Assembly: GCF_916618755.1 (NCBI RefSeq) | Contig: NZ_CAKAKB010000001.1 | Location: 558,001-622,000, forward strand | Source of the DNA: Actinotalea sp. Marseille-Q4924 | GTDB taxonomy: Bacteria > Actinomycetota > Actinomycetes > Actinomycetales > Cellulomonadaceae | Length of the DNA: 64,000 nt | Reading direction: 5' to 3' | Shown here: positions 53,254 through 62,121 of the stretch, in pieces | How the letters are laid out: the number at the start of each line of letters is the position of its first letter | Position numbering within the stretch: position 1 is the stretch's first letter | Made by a program: the position numbers and the translations under genes | The notes under the pieces: model-generated | Told to the model about the DNA's origin: nothing | Databases searched by the model: none | The model's input: only the letters and a program-made list of their open reading frames with translations

Positions 53254-54720
53254 ATGACCCAGGCGATGCTCGAGGACCTGGTGGAGGGCCTGCGCGTCCC
53301 CACCGACCTGTTCGTGGGCGGCCGCTGGGTGGCGGCCGAGGACGGCGGCCGGTTCGCCGTCGTCGACCCCGCGACGGGCGAGGAGATCGCGCACGTGGCG
53401 AACGGGACCGTCGAGGACGCGCGTCGGTGCGTCGACGCCGCCGACGCCGCCGCTGCGGGCTGGGCCGCCACCTCACCGCGACGACGCTCGGAGATCCTCC
53501 GCCGGGCGTTCGAGCTGATGACCGAGCGGGGTGAGCAGATCGCCGAGCTCATGGTCCGGGAGAACGGCAAGGCGCTCCCGGACGCTCGGGGGGAGGTCGC
53601 CTACGCCGCCGAGTTCTTCCGCTGGTACGCCGAGGAGGCGGTGCGCGTCTCCGGCGACCTCCGCACCGCGCCGTCGGGCGCCAACCGGATCGTCGTCCTG
53701 CGGCAGCCCATCGGCATCTCGCTGCTCATCACGCCGTGGAACTTCCCGGCCGCGATGGCCACCCGCAAGATCGGCCCGGCTCTCGCCGCCGGCTGCACGG
53801 TGATCCTCAAGCCCGCGTCCGAGACGCCGCTGACGGCGCTCGCCCTCGCGGAGGTCCTGGCCGATGCCGGCGTCCCGGACGGCGTCGTCAACGTCCTGCC
53901 CTCGCGCCGGTCCGGTGCCGTGGCGCAGGCCGTCCTCGCCGACCCCCGCGTCCGGAAGCTGTCGTTCACCGGCTCGACCGAGGTCGGGCGCACGCTCCTC
54001 CAGCTCGCGGCGGACCAGGTCGTCTCCTGCTCGATGGAGCTCGGCGGCAACGCGCCCCTCGTCGTCCTGGAGGACGCCGACCTCGACGTCGCGGTCGACG
54101 GCGCGATGGTCGCCAAGATGCGCAACGGCGGGGAGGCCTGCACGGCGGCCAACCGGATGTACGTCCACCGGAGCGTCGCGACGGAGTTCACGGAGCGCCT
54201 CGCGCGGCGGATGGCGGACGTCACGACCGGCCCGGGGCTGTCGGGCGCCGCGCTCGGCCCGCTCGTCAACGCCGACGCGGTCCAGAAGGTGCACGAGCTC
54301 GTCGAGGACGCGGCCGCCCGGGGCGCCCGGGTGCTCGTCGGCGGTCGGCCGGGCGACGGTCAGGGCTTCTTCTACCCGGCCACCGTCCTGGCGGACGTGC
54401 CGACCGGCGCCCGGATCCTCCAGGAGGAGATCTTCGGCCCGGTCGCGCCGGTCGTGACCTTCGACGACGACGACGAGGCCGTCCGCCTCGCGAACGACAC
54501 CGAGTACGGGCTCGTCGCCTACGTCTTCACCCGCGACCTCGCGCGCGGCCTGCGTCTCGCGGAGGCGCTGGACTGCGGCATGGTGGGCCTGAACCGCGGC
54601 GTGGTCTCGGATCCCGCGGCTCCCTTCGGTGGCACCAAGCAGTCGGGCATCGGGCGCGAGGGAGGGCACGAGGGCCTCCTGGAGTACACCGAGTCCAAGT
54701 ACGTGGCCGTCGACTGGTGA
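53254..54720 (+). CDS. NAD(P)-dependent aldehyde dehydrogenase (semialdehyde type)
   Basis: A 488-residue enzyme. It shows ITPWNFPAAMATRKIGPALAAG, cofactor loop SFTGSTEVGRTL, catalytic Glu in SMELGGNAPLVV, catalytic Cys in GGEACTAANRMY, EEIFGPVAPVVTF, and the C-terminal PFGGTKQSGIGREGG. It resembles GabD succinate-semialdehyde dehydrogenases and related enzymes, so an omega-carboxylated aldehyde is a plausible substrate. It is the second gene of the unit started by the Rid protein, 86 bases downstream, with GAGGAACGAGGA before ATG 53254. All catalytic residues are present. Confidence 0.93.
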   Translation: MTQAMLEDLVEGLRVPTDLFVGGRWVAAEDGGRFAVVDPATGEEIAHVANGTVEDARRCVDAADAAAAGWAATSPRRRSEILRRAFELMTERGEQIAELMVRENGKALPDARGEVAYAAEFFRWYAEEAVRVSGDLRTAPSGANRIVVLRQPIGISLLITPWNFPAAMATRKIGPALAAGCTVILKPASETPLTALALAEVLADAGVPDGVVNVLPSRRSGAVAQAVLADPRVRKLSFTGSTEVGRTLLQLAADQVVSCSMELGGNAPLVVLEDADLDVAVDGAMVAKMRNGGEACTAANRMYVHRSVATEFTERLARRMADVTTGPGLSGAALGPLVNADAVQKVHELVEDAAARGARVLVGGRPGDGQGFFYPATVLADVPTGARILQEEIFGPVAPVVTFDDDDEAVRLANDTEYGLVAYVFTRDLARGLRLAEALDCGMVGLNRGVVSDPAAPFGGTKQSGIGREGGHEGLLEYTESKYVAVDW

Positions 54721-54771
54721 CCCGGACCAGTCACCGGGGGACGACCGTGGGGACCGACAGGGGGGCAGGCC

Positions 54772-55824
54772 GTGGCGAGTGAGGTCACGACGGGCGCGAC
54801 GCTCAAGGACGTCGCCGAGCGTGCCGGCGTGCACCCCGGCACGGCCTCGCGGGCGCTCAACCCCGTCACCCAGGGACTGGTCAGCGAGGCGACCGTGCGG
54901 CGCGTGCACGCCGCCGCGAAGGCGCTCGCGTACCGGCCGAACTCGATCGCCCGGGGGCTCAAGACGAACCGCACCATGACGGTCGGGATCGTCGTCCCCG
55001 ACCTGTCCAACCCTGTCTTCGCCCCCATGGTGCGGGGGGCCGCTGAGGTGCTCACGAACGCCGGGTACAGCTCGGTGATCGCCGACACGGACAACGACCC
55101 TGCCAAGGAGGCCGAGGCGTTCGACACGCTGCGCTCGCGCCAGGTCGACGGGCTCCTCGTCGCCTCCGCCCGCCGCGACGACGCCGCCGTCCGCAGCCTC
55201 GTCGAGGGCGGCGTACCCACGGTGCTGCTCAACAGGCGCACCGACAGGACCGCGCTCCCGTGCGTCATGGGCGACGACACCTCGGGCATGGAGCAGGCCG
55301 TGCGGCACCTGCGGGCGCTCGGCCACGAGCGCATCGGGTACCTGTCCGGCCCGACGGCCCTGTCCACGGGTCTGGAGCGCGCGCGGGCCTTCCGGCAGCT
55401 CATGCTCGAGCTCGGCGGGGACCTCGACCCGTCGCTGACGGAGGAGTGCATGACCTACTCGGTCGAGGAGGGCACCCGCACGGGCCGGCTGCTCCTGGAC
55501 CGCGCACGACCGACGGCCATCATCGCCGGCAACGACCAGATCGCCGTCGGCCTGCTCGGTGTCCTCGAGGAGCGGCGGCTGCGGTGCCCCGAGGACGTCA
55601 GCGTCGTGGGCTACAACGACATGCCCTTCGTGGACAAGCTCTCCCCGCCGCTCACGACCGTCCACGTCCCCCACTCCGCGATCGGTGCGGAGGCGAGCCG
55701 CATCCTCCTGCGCTGGCTGCAGGACGGCGTGCCCGGTTCGACGACGATCTCGCTCGGCGTGGAGCTCGTGGTCCGGGGGTCGACGTCGCCCGTGCGCGAG
55801 CAGGGCGCGGGGCAGGAGCGCTAG
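54772..55824 (+). CDS. LacI-family repressor of the catabolic island
   Basis: A 350-residue regulator. The helix-turn-helix and hinge are clear: TLKDVAERAGVHPGTASRALN, then LAYRPNSIARGLKTNRT. The effector domain has the periplasmic-binding fold: TVGIVVPDLSNPVFAPMVRG, RSRQVDGLLVASAR, IAGNDQIAVGLLGVLEE and SVVGYNDMPF. GTG 54772 follows a G-rich ribosome site (AGGGGGGCAGG). It is located right after the aldehyde dehydrogenase, and four to five LacI-type pseudo-palindromes occur at the importer and amidohydrolase/Rid control regions; the effector is presumably the imported compound or a derivative. Confidence 0.92.
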   Translation: MASEVTTGATLKDVAERAGVHPGTASRALNPVTQGLVSEATVRRVHAAAKALAYRPNSIARGLKTNRTMTVGIVVPDLSNPVFAPMVRGAAEVLTNAGYSSVIADTDNDPAKEAEAFDTLRSRQVDGLLVASARRDDAAVRSLVEGGVPTVLLNRRTDRTALPCVMGDDTSGMEQAVRHLRALGHERIGYLSGPTALSTGLERARAFRQLMLELGGDLDPSLTEECMTYSVEEGTRTGRLLLDRARPTAIIAGNDQIAVGLLGVLEERRLRCPEDVSVVGYNDMPFVDKLSPPLTTVHVPHSAIGAEASRILLRWLQDGVPGSTTISLGVELVVRGSTSPVREQGAGQER

Positions 55825-55863
55825 GACCGTGCGGTCGGCCCGCCGGTGCCGGTCAGGTGCCGG

Positions 55864-57108
55864 TCAGGTACCGGTTCCCGACCGGGCCGGGTCGGCCCGG
55901 TAGGACCGGTGCAACCACGTCGCCGCCACGCCGAGCGCGGCGGACAGGGCCGCGCCGGCGACCAGGTAGGTGGTGAACCGCCCGGAGGCGAACGGCGCCG
56001 CGCCGAGCGCCGTCCACGCGGCACCGCCCAGGAAGAGGCCCGAGGCGAAGAGGCTCACGGCTGTGGCGCGGGCGCCGGGCGCGACCTCGGTGATCCAGGT
56101 CTGGAGCGTCGTGTGCATGAACGCCCAGGCGCCCGCCAGCAGGACGCACGCGCTCAGCACACCGACCCACGCCTGGTCGAGCAGCAGGGCGGCGTACGAC
56201 GCCGTGGCGAGCACCCCGCCGGTGATCAGGCGGAGCCCGGCCGACATGCCGGCCCGTGCCAGCCGCTTCACCAGCGGCGCGGCGAGCAGGACCGCGACGC
56301 CGTAGCCGGCGGTCACCAGGCCCGACCCCGTCGCGCTCATCCCTGACCGCTGCAGCAGCGCCGGCAGGTACGTGAGGATGCCCACGAGCACCATGCCCTC
56401 GACGAGGACGAGGAGCAGGACGGCGACCGGCCACGGCCGGAGGAGGACCGCCGCGAGGGACGCCGCGGGGCGCTGCCGCGGGACGTCGACCCGGGGCTCC
56501 GGGACCCGACGCAGCAGGACGACGAGCACGGCGGCGACGACGGTCGGCGCGGCGAAGGCCGCGCGCCAGCCGCTGAGGTCGGCGATGCCCGCGGCCACCA
56601 GGGTCGCGGTGGCCATGCCGACGGCCGACACCGCCATGAGGTCGGCGAGCGGGCCGTGCCGCCGGTGCGCCGGCAGCGAGTCGCCGATGTAGATGATCGC
56701 CGTCGGGAACACGGCGGCGTAGGCGGCGCCGGCGACGAAGCGCGCGACGGCGAGCACGACGACGGTGGGGGCCAGGACCCCGACGACGCCCGCGACCACG
56801 CTCATGCCGAGGGCGATCCGGACGGTCCGGACACGGCCCAGGCGGTCGGAGGCGAAGCCCCAGAGCACCTGCGTGATGCCGTAGCCGACGAAGTAGAGGG
56901 TCGCGACGACCGCCACCTGCTCCACCGGGACGTCGAGGTCGAGGGCGATCGGGATGAGCAGCGGTGCGATGGCCAGCCGGTCGAACGACGCGAGGAACAC
57001 CGCGGAGTGGAGCAGGCGCAGCGCGCCCCGGAGCTCCCGCGGGTCGGGCTCGAGGGGTCCGCGCGCCGGTGCCGCTCGCGGTTCCGGCTCAGTCGGTGTC
57101 GAAGACAT
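55864..57108 (-). CDS. Major facilitator superfamily transporter
   Basis: A 414-residue membrane protein with about 12 helices in two halves. The signature between helices two and three is GFASDRLGRVRTVRIALG, and the first helix region reads FDRLAIAPLLIPIALDLDVP. It resembles proton-linked drug or metabolite exporters and aromatic-acid permeases; direction and substrate are unknown. ATG 57108 lies inside the 3' end of the GntR gene, overlapping it by 20 bases, so the transporter is co-transcribed with and probably regulated with the GntR/VOC unit. Confidence 0.9.
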   Translation of the reverse strand: MSSTPTEPEPRAAPARGPLEPDPRELRGALRLLHSAVFLASFDRLAIAPLLIPIALDLDVPVEQVAVVATLYFVGYGITQVLWGFASDRLGRVRTVRIALGMSVVAGVVGVLAPTVVVLAVARFVAGAAYAAVFPTAIIYIGDSLPAHRRHGPLADLMAVSAVGMATATLVAAGIADLSGWRAAFAAPTVVAAVLVVLLRRVPEPRVDVPRQRPAASLAAVLLRPWPVAVLLLVLVEGMVLVGILTYLPALLQRSGMSATGSGLVTAGYGVAVLLAAPLVKRLARAGMSAGLRLITGGVLATASYAALLLDQAWVGVLSACVLLAGAWAFMHTTLQTWITEVAPGARATAVSLFASGLFLGGAAWTALGAAPFASGRFTTYLVAGAALSAALGVAATWLHRSYRADPARSGTGT

Positions 57109-57778
57109 CGGGGTGCCGCGCCAGCTCGACGCGCGTCCGGCGGATGTGCAGCTCCAGGACGTGCGCGGCGTCCTGCGGGTCGCGCCGGCGCAGCGCCTCG
57201 ACGAGCAGCGTGTGCTCGGCGTGCGTCGCCCGGCTCTCGGCGACCCCGACGAGGACCGCGAACGCCCGACGGTAGGGCTGCGTGGAGTTCCACAGCCGAC
57301 GGACGATCTCCTCGATCGACGGCGCCGCCGCGCCCGCGTAGGACAGGAGGTGGAACTCCCGGTCCAGCAGGAGGAACGTCTCGAGGTCCGCGCCCTGCAT
57401 GCGGGCGGCGAGGTCGGCGAGACGGTCGACGACCGCGTCGTCCAGGTGCGGGGCGGACAGGGAGAGCAGGAGCGGCTCGAGGCGCTCACGGATGAGGTAC
57501 GCCTCGGTGCACTCGTGGACGGACAGCGACTCGACCCAGGCACCCGTGTTCGCGACGAGCCGCACCAGGCCCTCCCCCTCGAGCCGACGCAGCGCGTCGC
57601 GCACCGGGAGACGGCTGGCGCTGAATTCGCGCGCGAGGTCCTCCTGGACGATCCGCGAACCCGGTGCCCGGGCACCGGTGAGGATCTGCCGGCGCAGGCC
57701 GTCGACGATGCGGTCCGAGGCGGGTCCGGTCCCGGTCAGGGGTGCGTCGGTCTGCTCCGCTGCGGTCATGGGGGGCAT
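57089..57778 (-). CDS. GntR-family regulator, FadR/FCD subgroup
   Basis: A 229-residue regulator. The winged helix (about 22-85) shows SDRIVDGLRRQILTG, IVQEDLAREFSASRLPVRDALRRLEGEGLV. The C-terminal FCD domain is all-helical, with an Asp/His metal set in LLDREFHLLSYA, AESRATHAEHTLLVEAL and LHIRRTRVELA. FCD regulators sense small carboxylates. ATG 57778 is chosen with GAGGGG 12 bases upstream; an ATG nine bases later is also possible. It follows the VOC gene by 17 bases and overlaps the MFS gene. Confidence 0.92.
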   Translation of the reverse strand: MPPMTAAEQTDAPLTGTGPASDRIVDGLRRQILTGARAPGSRIVQEDLAREFSASRLPVRDALRRLEGEGLVRLVANTGAWVESLSVHECTEAYLIRERLEPLLLSLSAPHLDDAVVDRLADLAARMQGADLETFLLLDREFHLLSYAGAAAPSIEEIVRRLWNSTQPYRRAFAVLVGVAESRATHAEHTLLVEALRRRDPQDAAHVLELHIRRTRVELARHPDVFDTD

Positions 57779-57794
57779 CCTGCCGTGCGTCCCC

Positions 57795-58325
57795 TCAGGC
57801 GGTCGGGTCCGCGGGGTGCCACAGGAGCGTGGTCGTCCCGGGCTGCCGCTCGTAGGCCTTGCCCTCGGGGTAGCTGACGAGCTCGAGCTGCATGCCCCAC
57901 GGGGCGCGGAAGTAGACCCAGCGCTGGCCCGCGGAGTGCCGCGTGCTCGCCGTCGGCTCACCCATGACGTCGACGCCCTGCTCCCTCAGGTACGCCACCG
58001 CGGCGTCGAGGTCGTGCACGTAGATCGCCAGGTGGTGCCCACCGATGTCGCTGTTGCGGGGGTGGGGCGCCTGCCCGTCCGCGGCCTCGTACTGGAAGAC
58101 CTCGAGGTTCGGGCCGGTCCCGAGGCGGTAGAAGCGCAGCTCGCGCATCACGGTGCGCGGGTGGACCCCGAGGTGGACGGCCATCCAGTCGTCGTCCCGC
58201 TCGAACGGGCCCAGCGCGTAGACGCGCACGCAGCCGAGGACGTCGACGAGGAACCGCTCCGCCTCCTCGAGGTCCGGGACGGTGATCCCGATGTGCTCCG
58301 TGCCCACCAGGCCGGGAAGCGCCAT
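57795..58325 (-). CDS. VOC-superfamily protein (glyoxalase/dioxygenase-like), complete metal site
   Basis: A 176-residue protein with two beta-alpha-beta-beta-beta modules. Metal ligands are visible: His11 (GTEHIGITVPDLEEA), Glu in NLEVFQYE, His in GGHHLAIYVHD, and Glu in GMQLELVSYPEGKAYE. This is the arrangement of lactoylglutathione-lyase-like and methylmalonyl-CoA-epimerase-like enzymes; without more data the reaction is unknown. ATG 58325 follows AAGGAGGAG. It is the first gene of a minus-strand unit with GntR and MFS, and divergent from the E1/E2 genes. Confidence 0.88.
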   Translation of the reverse strand: MALPGLVGTEHIGITVPDLEEAERFLVDVLGCVRVYALGPFERDDDWMAVHLGVHPRTVMRELRFYRLGTGPNLEVFQYEAADGQAPHPRNSDIGGHHLAIYVHDLDAAVAYLREQGVDVMGEPTASTRHSAGQRWVYFRAPWGMQLELVSYPEGKAYERQPGTTTLLWHPADPTA

Positions 58326-58331
58326 TGCTCC

Positions 58332-58422
58332 TCCTTGTATCCGAAGTCGTGCCAGATCGGCGGTCCGGGTCGCACGAGTCGGGGCCGCGGTCTTGTGAAT
58401 GTATCCAATCACGCTCTAGGCT
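58332..58422. promoter_or_regulatory. Divergent control region of VOC/GntR/MFS and E1/E2 units
   Basis: Reading right, TTGTGA (58393-58398) and TAGGCT (58417-58422) with an 18-base spacer make a plausible E1 promoter. The sequence TGTATCC occurs twice (near 58335 and 58400), or GGATACA on the other strand, about 65 bases apart, one next to the VOC ribosome site and one inside the E1 spacer. They are candidate GntR sites; neither is a strong palindrome. Confidence 0.45.
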
Positions 58423-58458
58423 CAGAGACCAGAGGTTCGCTTCGAAGGAGAGACGACC

Positions 58459-60639
58459 ATGCGGAGGACGCCGCTCGAGCCCAGCTCCCCCTGGGTCCGC
58501 GTCGAGAGCACGCCCGAGGACTGGGACGCAGCCGATCCCGCGCTGCTGGCCACGATGCTCGGCCAGCTCCATCTCATCCGGGCGTTCGAGGAGACGGTCC
58601 TCGACCTCGCGGGACAGGGTCTGGTCCACGGCCCCGCCCACTCGAGCATCGGCCAGGAGGGCGGCGCCGTGGGCTCGGTGCTGGCCCTGCGCGCCGCGGA
58701 CGCCGTCAACGGCTCCCACCGCGGGCACCACCAGTTCCTCGCCAAGGCGCTCTCCTACGTCGCGCCGACGCTGGACCTCGCCTCCCTCGTGACCGACGAC
58801 CTCGCCGTCGTCCTGCGCCGCACCCTCGCCGAGATCCTGGGCCTCGCCGAGGGCTACTGCCGCGGCCGCGGTGGCTCGATGCACCTGCAGTGGATGGAGG
58901 CCGGGGCGCTCGGCACGAACGCGATCGTCGGCGGCGGCGTGCCGATGGCAGCGGGCAACGCGTGGGCGCAGCGCCAGGCCGGCACGGACGACGTCACGGT
59001 CACGTACTTCGGCGACGGTGCGATCAACATCGGCTCGGTCCTGGAGTCGATGAACCTCACGGCGGCGTGGGACGTGCCGCTCTGCTTCTTCGTGGAGAAC
59101 AACCTCTACGCGGTGTCCACCACGGTGGCCGAGGCGACGGGCGAGCCGCGGCTCTCGGCGCGGGGACCGGGCTTCGGCCTCGCGTCGTGGCACGTCGACG
59201 GCATGGACCCGCTCGCGGTGCACCTGGTCATGACGGAGGCCGTCGAGCACATGCGCTCGGGGAAGGGCCCGGTGCTCGTCGAGGCCGAGGTGTACCGCTT
59301 CTTCCACCAGAACGGCCCGTACCCCGGTTCGGCCTTCGGGTACAGGAAGAAGGACGAGGAGGCGCAGTGGCGGGCTCGTGACCCGCTCGAGCGCGTGGCG
59401 ACCGAGATGACCGAGCGGGGGCTCGTCGACGCCGACACCGTCGCGCGGGTGCGGAAGCAGGCCGTGGAGGCCATGGCCGTCGTCGTCGAGGCGCTCACGG
59501 AGGCCGACCCCGAGGGCAAGCCCGGGACCCGGCGGATCCGGCCCGACCTGTGGCCCAGCACGGACTTCGTCGACGTCGGCGTCCGGGGAGACCTGTCCGA
59601 GGTCGCCGGCGCGCGCACCGCGGAGCAGGAGGACCACGGCGGCCCCATGGTCACCACCAAGTTCGTCGAGGCCGTCTCGGGCGTCATGAACCGGCGGATG
59701 GGCACCGACGAGCGGATCGTCGTCCTCGGCGAGGACGTCCACCGCCTGGGCGGCGGCACGAACGGCGCCACCAAGGGCCTGGCCGACGCCTACCCCGGCC
59801 GCGTGCTCGGCACGCCGATCAGCGAGAACGCGTTCGTCGGGCTGGGCGGCGGCATGGCCCTGGACGGGCGCTACCGGCCGGTGGTCGAGCTCATGTACCC
59901 CGACTTCCTCTGGGTGGCAGCCGACCAGCTGTTCAACCAGATCGGCAAGGCACGCCACATGTTCGGCGGCGACAACGCCGTGCCGTTCGTCCTGCGCACG
60001 AAGGTCGCGGCAGGGACGGGGTACGGGTCGCAGCACTCCATGGACCCCACCGGCATCTTCGCCACGGCGCCGGGGTGGCGGGTCGTCGCGGCGTCCACGC
60101 CGTTCGACTACGTGGGCCTCATGAACGCCGCGCTCGCGATCGACGACCCGGTCCTCGTCCTCGAGCACGTCGGCCTCTACGGGACCACGGGGGAGATCCC
60201 CGAGGACGACCTCGACTTCCACATCCCCGTCGGCAGGGCCAAGGTGCGTCGGGAGGGCTCCGACGTCACCGTCCTGACGTACCTGAGCATGGTCGGCCAC
60301 AGCCTGGAGGCCGTCGAGCAGACGGGCGTCGACGCGGAGGTCGTCGACCTGCGCTGGCTGGACCGCGCGAGCATCGACTGGGACACGATCGGGGCGTCGA
60401 TCCGCAAGACGAACGCCGTCCTCATCGCCGAGCAGGGTGCCCTCGGCACCTCCTACGGCGGCTGGCTCGCCGACGAGATCCAGCGCCGCTTCTTCGACTG
60501 GCTCGACCAGCCGGTGCAGCGCGTCACGGGCCGCGAGGCGTCACCGAGCATCTCCAAGGTGCTCGAGCGGGCGGCCATCGCGCGGACCGAGGAGGTCGTG
60601 GCGGGCCTGCGCCGCGTGACCGAGGGGATGGGTGGCTGA
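58459..60639 (+). CDS. Fused alpha-beta 2-oxoacid dehydrogenase E1 component
   Basis: A 726-residue thiamine-diphosphate enzyme in which E1-alpha (about 1-370) and E1-beta (about 395-726) are one chain. The alpha part has the ThDP/Mg motif GDG (185-187) to NN (214-215), and the loop RGRGGSMH near 137-142. The beta part starts MVTTKFVEAVSGVMNRRMG, with GEDVHRLGGGTNG and GTPISENAFVGLGGGMA as in branched-chain/pyruvate/acetoin dehydrogenase betas. It decarboxylates a 2-oxoacid (or acetoin-like ketol) and transfers the acyl group to E2 lipoate. GAAGGAGAG precedes ATG 58459. The E2 gene overlaps by eight bases; no E3 is nearby. Confidence 0.93.
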   Translation: MRRTPLEPSSPWVRVESTPEDWDAADPALLATMLGQLHLIRAFEETVLDLAGQGLVHGPAHSSIGQEGGAVGSVLALRAADAVNGSHRGHHQFLAKALSYVAPTLDLASLVTDDLAVVLRRTLAEILGLAEGYCRGRGGSMHLQWMEAGALGTNAIVGGGVPMAAGNAWAQRQAGTDDVTVTYFGDGAINIGSVLESMNLTAAWDVPLCFFVENNLYAVSTTVAEATGEPRLSARGPGFGLASWHVDGMDPLAVHLVMTEAVEHMRSGKGPVLVEAEVYRFFHQNGPYPGSAFGYRKKDEEAQWRARDPLERVATEMTERGLVDADTVARVRKQAVEAMAVVVEALTEADPEGKPGTRRIRPDLWPSTDFVDVGVRGDLSEVAGARTAEQEDHGGPMVTTKFVEAVSGVMNRRMGTDERIVVLGEDVHRLGGGTNGATKGLADAYPGRVLGTPISENAFVGLGGGMALDGRYRPVVELMYPDFLWVAADQLFNQIGKARHMFGGDNAVPFVLRTKVAAGTGYGSQHSMDPTGIFATAPGWRVVAASTPFDYVGLMNAALAIDDPVLVLEHVGLYGTTGEIPEDDLDFHIPVGRAKVRREGSDVTVLTYLSMVGHSLEAVEQTGVDAEVVDLRWLDRASIDWDTIGASIRKTNAVLIAEQGALGTSYGGWLADEIQRRFFDWLDQPVQRVTGREASPSISKVLERAAIARTEEVVAGLRRVTEGMGG

Positions 60640-62053
60640 CGTGGCGACGCTGATCCGGATGCCGGCCGTCATGACGGGCGCCGGCGAGGCCGTCATCGCC
60701 GCGTGGGTCGCGGAGGAGGGCGCCACGGTCGCCGTCGGCGACGTCCTCGCTGAGGTCGAGACCGAGAAGGCCGTCGTCGAGCTCGCCGCGGAGACCGCCG
60801 GCGTGCTCGTCCGTCGTCTGGCCGCCGACGGCGAGACCGTCGAGGTGGGTGCACCCGTCGCCGTCCTGGGCGAGGCGGGGGAGGACGTGGACCTCGACGC
60901 GCTCCTCGGCGCAGCGGCGGCTCTAACCTCGGAGGCCCAGGGCTCCGCCGACGACGGCGCGGCGGTCGGTGGGGCGGCCGAGCTGGCCGACGCTGCCGAG
61001 GACGCGGCGCTCTCCGGTGGCCAGGCGTCGGGCGGCGCTGCTCCCACCGATGGGGCGCCGGACGGCGCTGCTCCCTCGGGTGGCGAGGCGTCGGGCGCTG
61101 CTCCCTCGGGTGAGGCGTCGGACGGCGCTGCTCCCCCCGGCGAGCGGCGCTTCGCCAGCCCGATCGCGCGCAAGATGGCACGGGAGGCGCAGCTCGACCT
61201 GGAGCGGGTCCGCGGGACCGGCCCCGGCGGGCGGATCGTGCGTCGTGACGTGGAGTCGGCGATCGCGACGGGCGCGTCGGCCGGCGCCCCGGCGACCGCG
61301 CAGGCTCCTGCCGCTCCCACGGCGCCCTCGCCGCAGCCCGCGGCGTCCGCCCCGGCGGCAGCCGTGGCGCCGGCGCCGGGGAGCCGGGTGCCGCACACCC
61401 CCATGCGGCGGGCGATCGCTCGCCGCCTCGCGGAGAGCAAGGCGACGGTGCCGCACTTCTACGTCGTCGCGGAGCCGCGCGTCGACGCCCTGCTCGACCT
61501 CCGGCGCCAGGTCAACGAGGCGGGCGACGTGCGCGTCTCGGTCAACGACCTCGTCGTCAAGGCGGTGGCCGCGGCGTACCGGGCCGTCCCCGAGGCGAAC
61601 GTGCAGTGGGGCGAGGACGAGATGACCGTGCTGGACGGCGTCGACGTCGCGATCGCCGTCGCGACCGACGGCGGCCTGGTCACCCCGGTGCTGCGGGGCG
61701 TCGGGCAGCTGCCCGTCTCCGAGGTGTCGCGCCGGTCGGCCGACCTCGTCGCGCGTGCCCGGTCCGGCCGGCTCAGGCAGCCCGAGCTCGAGGGCGGCTC
61801 GATCACCGTGTCCAACCTGGGCATGTACGGGACGCCGGAGTTCGCGGCGATCCTCAACCCGCCGCAGGCGGCCATCCTCGCCGTGGGGGCCGCGGTCCAG
61901 CAGCCGGTGGTGGTGGACGGCGCGCTCGCCGTGGGCACGGTCATGCGGTGCGTCCTCTCGGCGGACCACCGTGCGGTCGACGGTGCGCTCGCGGCTCGGT
62001 GGGCGGCCGCCTTCACCCGAGCGGTGGAGAACCCGCTGACCATCCTGGTGTGA
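60632..62053 (+). CDS. Dihydrolipoamide acyltransferase (E2) with Ala/Gly/Pro repeat linker
   Basis: A 473-residue E2. Lipoyl domain with Lys46 (VETEKAVVE); a linker (about 100-165) built of repeats like DGAAPSGGE; a peripheral-subunit (E1/E3) binding domain (RRFASPIARKMAREAQLDLERV, ending GRIVRRDV, read in parts); a second Ala/Pro linker; and the catalytic domain with SNLGMYG and the active-site SADHRAVDGAL. It transfers the acyl group from E1 to CoA. GTG 60632 overlaps the E1 stop; GTG 60641, two bases after that stop, is an alternative that loses three residues. Confidence 0.93.
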   Translation: MADVATLIRMPAVMTGAGEAVIAAWVAEEGATVAVGDVLAEVETEKAVVELAAETAGVLVRRLAADGETVEVGAPVAVLGEAGEDVDLDALLGAAAALTSEAQGSADDGAAVGGAAELADAAEDAALSGGQASGGAAPTDGAPDGAAPSGGEASGAAPSGEASDGAAPPGERRFASPIARKMAREAQLDLERVRGTGPGGRIVRRDVESAIATGASAGAPATAQAPAAPTAPSPQPAASAPAAAVAPAPGSRVPHTPMRRAIARRLAESKATVPHFYVVAEPRVDALLDLRRQVNEAGDVRVSVNDLVVKAVAAAYRAVPEANVQWGEDEMTVLDGVDVAIAVATDGGLVTPVLRGVGQLPVSEVSRRSADLVARARSGRLRQPELEGGSITVSNLGMYGTPEFAAILNPPQAAILAVGAAVQQPVVVDGALAVGTVMRCVLSADHRAVDGALAARWAAAFTRAVENPLTILV

Positions 62054-62079
62054 CCCCGCCGGGCGGGACCCCGGCGGGG
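62054..62079 (+). terminator. Terminator hairpin after the E2 gene
   Basis: CCCCGCCGGG / CCCGGCGGGG, perfect 10-bp stem with a six-base loop, starting at the base after the E2 stop codon. It separates the island from the glycosyltransferase gene. Confidence 0.7.
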
Positions 62080-62109
62080 CGCCGGGTCACGGCACCGGCG
62101 ACGGGTGTC

Positions 62110-62115
62110 TAGCCT
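62110..62115 (+). promoter_or_regulatory. -10 element of leaderless promoter (glycosyltransferase)
   Basis: TAGCCT, then six bases (GGGCCG), then GTG 62122. The hexamer and spacing are as at guaB3. Confidence 0.75.
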
Positions 62116-62121
62116 GGGCCG

